From positions 1 to 5,512 of the forward strand of contig CATJWA010000369.1 of the NCBI GenBank assembly GCA_949744025.1: a DNA stretch of 5,512 bases, written 5' to 3'. This document shows, piece by piece, positions 1 through 5,512 of the stretch. Position numbers and translations under genes: made by a program. Source of the DNA: an uncultured Eubacteriales bacterium (GTDB taxonomy: Bacteria > Bacillota > Clostridia > Oscillospirales > Oscillospiraceae). Every line of letters begins with the position of its first letter. The first letter of the stretch is position 1. The notes under the pieces are model-generated. The model saw only the letters and a list, made by a program, of their open reading frames with translations, searched no databases and was not told where the DNA came from.

Positions 1-41
1 TATTAATATTTATTTCAAAAACCCACTCTTTCCTGAACTTC
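1..41. other. AT-rich sequence downstream of ribF, no gene seen
   Basis: These 41 bases are much richer in A and T than the operon. I find no convincing start codon with a ribosome binding site for a following gene, and no clear hairpin plus T-run terminator. The end of the operon or a promoter for the next gene may lie just beyond the left edge. Confidence 0.4.
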
Positions 42-932
42 TCACTCAGATAAAAGCTTCCTCGCCCTTACCGCATCGCGCCTTATCTGCTCCTGCAACT
101 TCTCTGGGGAATCAAAGCGGCACTCCGGACGTATAAAACTGTAGAATTCAACGCACGCATGCCGTCCGTAAAGGTCCCCGTCAAAGTCAAGTATATTTGT
201 CTCAACCGTCACTCTGTCGCCGTTGAATGTCGGACGCGTCCCCACATTTGTCACCGCAATACGCTTATCTCCGGAGATACGAACCTTTGTGGCATACACG
301 CCGTGCTTTGGAACAAGTACATTTTCACCCAACATCATATTAATTGTCGGCGCTTCTATTGTGCGTCCTATATGAAAGCCTGTTCTGATATTGTCTGTTA
401 TCAGGTATGGATGCCCGAGGAAAGCATTTGCCTGTTCAACTTCACCGTCAAGAAGTAAAGAGCGTATATACGTCGAGCTTACAACTATTCCATCCCGTGT
501 AACGGGCGGGATAATGTCGCAGCTCAAGTCGTGCTCAAGGCAATAATGCCGCAAAACCTCCGCAGTACCCTCCCCCTTGTAACCAAAGCAAAAATCGTGT
601 CCTACTACAAAGTGCACCGCACCGTATGCGTCAATAATGCGCTCAATAAAGTCCCGCCAGTGCATACGCATGGTTGCATTATTAAAATGGAGGAAAAACA
701 CATTTTGTATCCCGTAAAAGCGCCGGATGATATACACTCTGTCCGTCGCGCTGCTGATAAGCTCCACACGCTCATGCTTTACAAAATTGTCGGGGTGGTT
801 GTCAAATGTCAAAACAGCCGGCTCAGCCTCCAGTTCAAGCGCACGCTCAAGCGTTTTTTCAAACAGCGCACCGTGACCTATGTGTATTCCGTCAAAAAAG
901 CCGAGGGCTATGACGGTTTTTCTCTGATTCAT
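42..932 (-). CDS. ribF: Bifunctional riboflavin kinase / FAD synthetase RibF
   Basis: RibF phosphorylates riboflavin to FMN and then adenylates FMN to FAD in the cytoplasm. The 296-residue product is slightly short for the family but holds both domains. The N-terminal adenylyltransferase domain has GFFDGIHIGH (11-20, including the nucleotide-binding HxGH), VVGHDFCFG (109-117) and SSTYIR (152-157). The C-terminal kinase domain (about 178-296) has APTIN (194-198, the PTxN nucleotide/Mg site), GTRPTFNG (231-238), and VETNILDF (243-250) with the likely catalytic Glu245. Several glycines usual just before PTxN are replaced here (see findings). truB-ribF is a standard Bacillota pair; the gap is three bases. 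The gene ends in TGA at 42-44 and is the last recognisable gene in the window. Confidence 0.96.
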   Translation of the reverse strand: MNQRKTVIALGFFDGIHIGHGALFEKTLERALELEAEPAVLTFDNHPDNFVKHERVELISSATDRVYIIRRFYGIQNVFFLHFNNATMRMHWRDFIERIIDAYGAVHFVVGHDFCFGYKGEGTAEVLRHYCLEHDLSCDIIPPVTRDGIVVSSTYIRSLLLDGEVEQANAFLGHPYLITDNIRTGFHIGRTIEAPTINMMLGENVLVPKHGVYATKVRISGDKRIAVTNVGTRPTFNGDRVTVETNILDFDGDLYGRHACVEFYSFIRPECRFDSPEKLQEQIRRDAVRARKLLSE

Positions 933-935
933 ATT

Positions 936-1805
936 TTATACCTCAAAAAAGCTTTTTACAGAGCGCATTTCTCCTTCGCACACCTCAGTCAGGGCTATAA
1001 ACTCACCGCCCTTCGAATACGCCCTATATCTTCCCTCCGCCTGTACTGTTGAAAAAATGCCTCCATTACGCATGCATTTTTCCTGATTAGCCGAGAGCTC
1101 AAACCTGCCGCAATCAGAAAAAAGTGTGTCCACCGGCAGCAACAGGCTTTGTACATCTCCGCAATTAACGGCCTGCTGCACCTGCTCTATGCTGTGAGCC
1201 TGTGCAACGTTAAAGGCGCCGGCGCGTATTCTTCGCAGGTACGACATGCAGGCTCCGCAGCCGAGCTCCTGACCGATATCGTGGCAGAGCGTGCGGATAT
1301 ATGTACCCTTGCTGCACCTCACGTTCAGAAAACATTCTCCTTTTACGCACTTCTCACGCTCGAGAGAATAGATACGTACCTCACGCGCCCTGCGTTCAAC
1401 CTCTCCGCCGCGCCGTGCTATCTCATAAAGCTTTTTTCCGCCGACCTTTATCGCCGAATACATAGGCGGAGTCTGCAATATATCCCCGCGAAAGCGCGAT
1501 AATACCGCGTCAAGATGCTCTGAATTAAAATCAGGTGCCCTTTCGTCCAGCACACGGCCTGTTATGTCCTGTGTGTCAGTTGTGATGCCAAACCGTATTC
1601 CGGCACGGTACTCCTTAACATCGGCCTCGGCAAACTCCACTGCGCGCGTTGCACGGCCTAAAAAAACCACAAGCAGACCCGTTGCCATGGGGTCGAGTGT
1701 GCCGCTGTGTCCTGTACGCCGCTCATGTACAATGCCGCGCAGCTTTGCCACAACGTCATGACTTGTCCAGCCCTCAGGCTTGTCTATAAGCAATATCCCG
1801 TTCAT
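936..1805 (-). CDS. truB: tRNA pseudouridine(55) synthase TruB
   Basis: TruB converts uridine 55 in the T-loop of most tRNAs to pseudouridine and also acts as a tRNA-folding chaperone. The 289-residue product has the usual bacterial length. Visible motifs are the N-terminal GILLIDKPEGWTSHDVV, the catalytic motif GHSGTLDPMATG (32-43) with the nucleophile Asp38, KEYRAGIRFGITTDTQD (64-80) with the stacking Tyr67, QTPPMYSAIKVGGKKLYE (111-128), and SKGTYIRTLCHDIG (165-178) followed by LRRIRAGAF. The last 80 or so residues form the weakly conserved C-terminal PUA-like part. The start ATG overlaps the nrnA stop as ATGA and has no strong Shine-Dalgarno site of its own, so it probably depends on ribosomes finishing nrnA. 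It ends in TAA. Confidence 0.97.
   Translation of the reverse strand: MNGILLIDKPEGWTSHDVVAKLRGIVHERRTGHSGTLDPMATGLLVVFLGRATRAVEFAEADVKEYRAGIRFGITTDTQDITGRVLDERAPDFNSEHLDAVLSRFRGDILQTPPMYSAIKVGGKKLYEIARRGGEVERRAREVRIYSLEREKCVKGECFLNVRCSKGTYIRTLCHDIGQELGCGACMSYLRRIRAGAFNVAQAHSIEQVQQAVNCGDVQSLLLPVDTLFSDCGRFELSANQEKCMRNGGIFSTVQAEGRYRAYSKGGEFIALTEVCEGEMRSVKSFFEV
941..944 (-). promoter_or_regulatory. Ribosome binding site of ribF
   Basis: GAGG on the minus strand lies eight bases before the ATG at 930-932, within the last codons of truB (GAG GTA TAA). It supports the ribF start directly after the truB stop and coupled expression of the two genes. Confidence 0.65.
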
Positions 1806-2737
1806 TTCAAATATGAGCCCGCCGTTTCCACAAGCCTGCCGGCGAGTTCATATGGGTCCATATCCGCCGTACATCCAGCCGCCATGAAGTGTCCCCCGCC
1901 GCCGAAGCGAGAGCATATTGCCGAGGCATCTACCTGACGGTTTGTGCGCACCGATGCCTTTGAGCGCCCGTCGGCAAGCTCACGCACTGTTATACCCACT
2001 ATATTACCGCGTATCTTTCCCGGCAGAGATGCCAAGTCCTCACAGTCGTTTTCCGTGGCTCCGGAACTTCGCATCATTTCCCGGGTAATCACCACGGCAT
2101 TTATCGCGCCGTCACAATAGGACTTCAGCGAACTGTATATCATGCCCTCAAGCGCTATTCGCGCGCGCGTAAAGCTTCGGAAAAAGGCTTTGTTCAGCTC
2201 CCCGTTATTTACTCCAAGCTCAAGAAGCTGAGCCGCGTCTGTAAGAGTGCGGGCTGTAGTGTTGCCAAAGCAGAAGCAGCCACAGTCCGTAGCTATCGCC
2301 ACATACAGCAACTCGGCCTCGCGCAGTGTAAGTTCATTGCACAGCTCACGGATAAGGCTCATTATTATCTCTCCGCATGCGGCCATCTGAGCATCAAGCA
2401 GTGTGTGCGCCGCATAGCCGCTGTTGCTGGCATGATGGTCTATAGACAGCTCTACATTTCCCGAAAAGCCTTTTGGAAACATATTATCGTTGGCAAGGTC
2501 TATGCTCACCACATATTCCTCGTCATGACGTTCGTCCGACAAATATTCCATGACAAAAGACATATAGTTTTCGGTTATCTCGGGGTTGCTGAACATGCGT
2601 GCCCGTTTTCCCATTCTACGCAGGGCATTGCATAGCGCCGCCGCCGAGCACAGAGTATCTCCATCCGGCCTTGCGTGGGTCAGAATCAGGAAGTTGTCAT
2701 TCCCCCGCAGCAAACCCGCGCACTCACTGACCGTCAT
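1802..2737 (-). CDS. nrnA: DHH/DHHA1 phosphoesterase, NrnA-like oligoribonuclease / pAp phosphatase
   Basis: NrnA-type enzymes are cytoplasmic Mn-dependent phosphoesterases that degrade very short RNAs to mononucleotides and dephosphorylate pAp. From the ATG at 2737 the product has 311 residues, normal for the family. All metal-site motifs are present: LTHARPDGD (19-27), VSID (77-80), the DHH signature IDHHASN (99-105) and ATDCGCF (149-155). The C-terminal DHHA1 domain carries the substrate-binding RFGGGGHFMAAGC (277-289). There is no membrane segment or PAS/GGDEF-like domain, so it is not GdpP, the membrane c-di-AMP phosphodiesterase. An open-frame extension to a TTG at 2761 would add eight residues but lacks a ribosome binding site. 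The gene overlaps rbfA by 14 bases and truB by 4 (ATGA), implying coupled translation. The exact substrate is inferred from family and operon position. Confidence 0.93.
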   Translation of the reverse strand: MTVSECAGLLRGNDNFLILTHARPDGDTLCSAAALCNALRRMGKRARMFSNPEITENYMSFVMEYLSDERHDEEYVVSIDLANDNMFPKGFSGNVELSIDHHASNSGYAAHTLLDAQMAACGEIIMSLIRELCNELTLREAELLYVAIATDCGCFCFGNTTARTLTDAAQLLELGVNNGELNKAFFRSFTRARIALEGMIYSSLKSYCDGAINAVVITREMMRSSGATENDCEDLASLPGKIRGNIVGITVRELADGRSKASVRTNRQVDASAICSRFGGGGHFMAAGCTADMDPYELAGRLVETAGSYLK

Positions 2738-3095
2738 CCTCTTCCACCTCCGGAATTTCAAGCTCTGAAATCATTTTGCTGATGTGCGCGCCGTGCTCAA
2801 TGGACCTGTCCAGCTCAAATACAAGCTCGGGTGTATAGCGCAGCTTCAACGCACTGCCTAATTCCCGCCTCAGCCACGGCGAGGCGGATTTAAGCCCCTT
2901 TTTAAAATCCTTTTCGTTAATTTCTCCCAGTACACTGATGTATATCTTGCTGTAACGCAGATCACCCGTGGTCTCCACGCGTGTTATGCTCACCAGTGAG
3001 CCCTGATTGACCCGCGGGTCCTTTATCTGCCGCAGCAGGCTTGACAGCGCATATTGTATATCGTCGTTTGTCCTGTTCAATTTATTTGTTGGCAT
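2724..3095 (-). CDS. rbfA: 30S ribosome-binding factor RbfA
   Basis: RbfA is a small KH-fold protein that binds immature 30S subunits and assists late 16S rRNA maturation and cold adaptation. The 123-residue product has the usual family length. It shows the N-terminal helix and RxNDDIQYALSSLLR-type segment, IKDPRV at about 24-29, VSITRVETTGDLRYSKIYISV as the central strands, and near the C-terminus the RYTPELVFELDRSIEHG segment that marks the family, followed by a short acidic tail (EVEEDDGQ). It follows infB after 73 bases, the normal order in Bacillota, and ends in TGA inside the beginning of the next gene. The start is the ATG preceded by AGGAGA. No anomalies are seen. Confidence 0.97.
   Translation of the reverse strand: MPTNKLNRTNDDIQYALSSLLRQIKDPRVNQGSLVSITRVETTGDLRYSKIYISVLGEINEKDFKKGLKSASPWLRRELGSALKLRYTPELVFELDRSIEHGAHISKMISELEIPEVEEDDGQ
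2747..2751 (-). promoter_or_regulatory. Ribosome binding site deciding the nrnA start
   Basis: GGAGG, within the longer anti-Shine-Dalgarno match GGAGGTG, lies nine bases before the ATG at 2735-2737. It sits inside the last codons of rbfA. The upstream TTG at 2759-2761 in the same frame has no such site, so the ATG is preferred even though it makes a shorter protein. Confidence 0.75.
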
Positions 3096-3100
3096 GATAT

Positions 3101-3106
3101 TCTCCT
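3101..3106 (-). promoter_or_regulatory. Ribosome binding site of rbfA
   Basis: AGGAGA on the minus strand lies five bases before the ATG at 3093-3095, a strong Shine-Dalgarno match that fixes the rbfA start. It is downstream of the intercistronic hairpin and outside it, so the hairpin does not directly cover it. Confidence 0.85.
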
Positions 3107-3128
3107 GTTACAAGATATTTGATACCGC

Positions 3129-3153
3129 AAGGGCGGCCAAACCGGCCGCCCTT
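3129..3153 (+). terminator. Strong hairpin between infB and rbfA, terminator-like only in the plus direction
   Basis: AAGGGCGGCC (3129-3138) pairs perfectly with GGCCGCCCTT (3144-3153) around a five-base loop. On the plus strand the stem is followed by TTATTAT, giving a T-rich tail like an intrinsic terminator. On the minus strand, which carries all the genes, the stem is followed by GCGGTATC, so a classical terminator for the operon is not supported. It may stop antisense transcription, or act in the infB-rbfA mRNA as a processing, stability or partial attenuation structure. The fold is clear; the role is inference. Confidence 0.45.
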
Positions 3154-3168
3154 TTATTATGCGCGTTA

Positions 3169-5512
3169 TCAGACTTGAATCTGCTCCATCACAAAGCACT
3201 CGATAACATCGCCGACCTTGATGTCGTTGAATTTTTCAATCTGCATGCCGCACTCATAGCCCGAGGCGACTTCTTTAACATCATCCTTAAAGCGGCGCAG
3301 AGATGCCAGCTCACCCTCGTGAATAACAATATTGTCACGCAGCACGCGCACGCTGCACCCACGCTGAATCTTTCCATCCGTGGCGTAGCATCCGCATACC
3401 GTACCAACCTTTGACACCTTGTAGGTCTCGCGCACCTCGGCATGGCCGATAATTGCCTCCTGATACTTTGGAGCAAGCATCCCCTTCATAGCCGACTCAA
3501 TCTCATTAATGCAGTCATATATAACATGGTACATACGCACATCAACCTTGGAGCGCACCGCGCTGTCGCGTGCTGCGCTGTCAGGCCGGACGTTGAAGCC
3601 CACCACAACGGCCCCTGAGGTCGCCGCAAGCATGATGTCCGATTCGCTTATAGCGCCGACGCCGCAGTGTATCACCTTTACGCGGACCTCCTCATTGCTG
3701 AGCTTGAGGAGCGAGGCCTTCACCGCCTCCGCAGAGCCCTGAACATCCGCCTTTATGATGATATTGAAATCCTTCAGCTCACCCTGCTTTATCTGACTGA
3801 ACAAATCCTCAAGACTGACCTTGCGATTGCCGCCGAGGGTCTGGTTCTTAAGCTGCTCCTTACGCTGAGCAACCAGCTCTCTGGCCATACGCTCGTCCTT
3901 GACGGCGTTGAACACATCTCCGGCATTTGGCACCTCGCTCATACCGGAAATCTCCACCGGCACGGATGGTCCCGCACTGTCTACGCGTCTGCCCTTGTCG
4001 TTGGTCATCACACGTACGTGCCCAACAGCCGTTCCGGCAATGATTATCTCGCCGGTGTGGAGCGTGCCGTTCTGCACCAGCACCGTCATTATCGGTCCGC
4101 GGCCCTTGTCCAGACGCGCCTCGATAACCGCACCCCTGGCTGCCCTGTTTGGATTGGCCTTGAGCTCCTGTACCTCAGCCAGGATGACAAGGTTCTCAAG
4201 AAGCTCATCTATTCCAAGGCCCGTTTTTGCGGATATGGGACAGATAATAGTGTCGCCGCCCCACTCCTCGGGCACTATGTCGTATTCTGTGAGCTGCTGC
4301 TTTATACGGTCTGGGTTGGCGCCGACCACATCCATCTTGTTTATTGCAACTACCAGCGGAATTCCTGCGGCCTTTGCATGGTTTATGGACTCAACCGTCT
4401 GCGGCATGATACCGTCGTCGGCGGCAACCACCAGAATGGCAATATCCGTCACCATGGCGCCGCGGGCACGCATGGATGTAAACGCCTCATGGCCCGGAGT
4501 GTCAAGGAAGGTTATGGGGCTTCCGTTTATATCCACTGTATAAGCGCCGATATGCTGAGTTATTCCTCCTGCCTCTCCGGAGGCAACATTCGCATGGCGG
4601 ATATAGTCCAGCAGCGACGTCTTACCGTGGTCAACGTGGCCCATTACCACAACCACAGGAGCTCTGGGCAGCAGCTAGTCGGCCGCGTCCTCATGGTCAT
4701 CTATAAGCAGTTCTTCAACCGAGACTACAACCTCTTTTTCCACCTTGCAGCCCATTTCCATAGCTACAAGCGCGGCGGTATCATAGTCGATAACGTCGGA
4801 AATAGAGGCGAAAACACCCGCCTTTATAAGCTGCTTTATGACCTCCGCAGCCGTCTTTTTCATGCGTGAGGCCAGCTCGCCCACAGAAATTTCGTCTGGA
4901 ATGGAGACCTTAAGCTGCTGCTTTTTCGCTATCTCAAGCTGAAGACGCTGCATCTTGTCGCGCTCCTCCTGACGGCGCTTTGCCGACGCCGCCTGAGAGC
5001 CTCCGCGCTGTTTGGATTTATTTGTGAATTTCTCCTTGCCTCCGCGCTGTTTGTTGGCTTTCTCCCCTGCGAGATTTTCAAATTTCTCATCGTACTTCGA
5101 CAAATTCGTAGCTGCTCCAGCGCCTCGTGTGTCGATAACGCGCTTTTCGGGAATGACCTTTGGAGCACGGTTTTTCTGCTCTTTTTCCTTCGGCTGAGGA
5201 GCGGGGGCAGCGGTATTCTTTAGGGCGCTCTGAGCCGGATTTGTCTCCTTACTCTGCGGTGCCACGGCAGGCTTTTCCTGTTTTTCTGCTGCCGCGGGCT
5301 TTGCCTTCGGCTTAGGTGGCTCAGCGTACACCTCGGCTATGCTCTCAATCTGATTATGCTGCGTCAAATACTCAAAAATCAAGTCCAGCTCGGGTGTCTC
5401 AAGAACCTGCATATGGTTTTTCGGCGCGGACGCATACTCGGTGAGTATTTCGCTTATGACCTTTGAGGTCGTGCCGAAGTCCTTCGCCACCTCGTGAATC
5501 CTGTATTTGTCA
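3169..5512 (-). CDS. infB: Translation initiation factor IF2, 5'-partial, interrupted by one in-frame TAG
   Basis: IF2 is the cytoplasmic GTPase that brings fMet-tRNA to the 30S subunit and promotes 50S joining. The frame is open to the right edge and begins with DKYRIHEVAKDFG, typical IF2 N-terminal sequence, so the true start lies outside; the GTG at 5488-5490 is probably an internal valine. About 780 codons are visible. Counting from the edge: an IF2_N domain at about 2-60, a Lys/Ala/Pro/Gln-rich linker, a second IF2_N domain at about 207-257, TAG at codon 279, then the G domain with GHVDHGKT (291-298), GITQHIG (316-322), DTPGH (337-341), NKMD (391-394) and SAK (427-429). Domains II, III and the fMet-tRNA-binding C2 domain follow, with the RRFKDDVKEV and GYECG motifs intact. 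Under the standard code this splits into 4675-5512 and an open frame from a GTG at 4656 to 3169. The gene ends in tandem in-frame stops, TGA then TAA. Identity is certain; how the TAG is decoded is not. Confidence 0.96.
4675..4677 (-). other. In-frame amber (TAG) codon inside infB, probably translated
   Basis: The minus strand reads GCG GCC GAC TAG CTG CTG CCC AGA, giving AAD-stop-LLPRAPVVVVMGHVDHGK without any change of frame. The LLPRAPVVVV stretch after the stop is normal IF2 sequence forming the first strand of the G domain, so coding constraint continues across the TAG. The first usable downstream start is a GTG at 4654-4656, already inside that strand, with no purine-rich ribosome binding site ahead of it. 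The position falls where IF2 proteins have a variable, often polar or acidic residue, so the inserted amino acid cannot be read from this site. Gln (CAG), Glu (GAG) and Lys (AAG) codons are each one base away. Alternatives are a sequencing error or a true nonsense mutation. Confidence 0.8.
4999..5053 (-). repeat. Short in-frame direct repeat in the IF2 linker
   Basis: A 16-base sequence, GCCTCCGCGCTGTTTG on the plus strand, occurs exactly at 4999-5014 and again at 5038-5053. The copies are 39 bases (13 codons) apart and in the same frame; each encodes KQRGG in the charged linker of infB. This looks like a small tandem duplication in a low-constraint linker, as is common in IF2, and is not a mobile element. 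Confidence 0.7.

Noticed and set aside
2738..2761. TTG start for nrnA at 2761
   Set aside because: It has no Shine-Dalgarno site, whereas the ATG at 2737 has GGAGG at good spacing and gives the normal family N-terminus.
3096..3168. A promoter for rbfA in the infB-rbfA gap
   Set aside because: I found no -35/-10 pair with acceptable spacing on the minus strand; the space is mostly taken up by the hairpin and the ribosome binding site.
3169..4656. A separate short IF2 gene starting at the GTG at 4656
   Set aside because: The start would fall inside the first strand of the G domain, lacks a ribosome binding site, and leaves conserved upstream residues (LLPRAP) untranslated.
4650..4700. Programmed frameshift or selenocysteine insertion at the infB interruption
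   Set aside because: Both sides are in the same frame, so no frameshift is needed, and selenocysteine uses TGA, not TAG.
3667..4869. A 400-codon open frame on the plus strand opposite infB, spanning the TAG site
   Set aside because: It is antisense to well-conserved IF2 sequence, shows no recognisable domain, and is explained as a shadow of infB codon structure. Other plus-strand open frames in the window were rejected for the same reason.
4675..5490. infB as a pseudogene broken into two fragments
   Set aside because: There is only one stop, no frameshift or deletion, all GTPase and C2 motifs remain, and the surrounding operon is intact. IF2 is essential. A single-base error or mutation is still possible and is listed as an alternative.

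Overview
The window is one stretch of a translation and RNA-maturation operon, read entirely from the minus strand. In transcription order the genes are infB (IF2, start just beyond the right edge), rbfA, an nrnA-type DHH phosphoesterase, truB and ribF. The order infB-rbfA-nrnA-truB-ribF, usually downstream of nusA, is typical of Bacillota. The roughly balanced GC content, the strong Shine-Dalgarno sites and the IF2 wording suggest an uncultured member of Clostridia (an Oscillospiraceae/Ruminococcaceae-like lineage). That placement is inference; no rRNA is present to confirm it.

Layout, right to left: infB occupies about 5512-3169. A 73-base gap follows, holding a GC-rich hairpin. Then come rbfA (3095-2724), nrnA (2737-1802, overlapping rbfA by 14 bases), truB (1805-936, overlapping nrnA by 4 bases) and ribF (932-42, three bases after truB). 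Positions 1-41 are AT-rich with no recognisable gene. No tRNA, rRNA, CRISPR array, insertion sequence or phage gene is visible. The tight packing implies one transcript with translational coupling.

The striking feature is an in-frame amber codon (TAG, 4675-4677) inside infB. It lies between the N-terminal region and the GTPase domain. Both sides are in the same frame, the protein on both sides reads as normal IF2, and the residues just after the TAG are conserved family sequence lying ahead of any possible internal start. The rest of the gene is intact, and IF2 is essential. None of the five gene ends seen here uses TAG (four TGA, one TAA). The simplest biological reading is that TAG is translated in this organism, by reassignment, by a suppressor tRNA or by readthrough. 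A real nonsense mutation or a sequence error at one base cannot be excluded from this window alone.

Together the genes serve translation: IF2 places initiator tRNA on the ribosome, RbfA matures the 30S subunit, NrnA clears very short RNAs, TruB makes pseudouridine 55 in tRNA, and RibF makes FMN and FAD.
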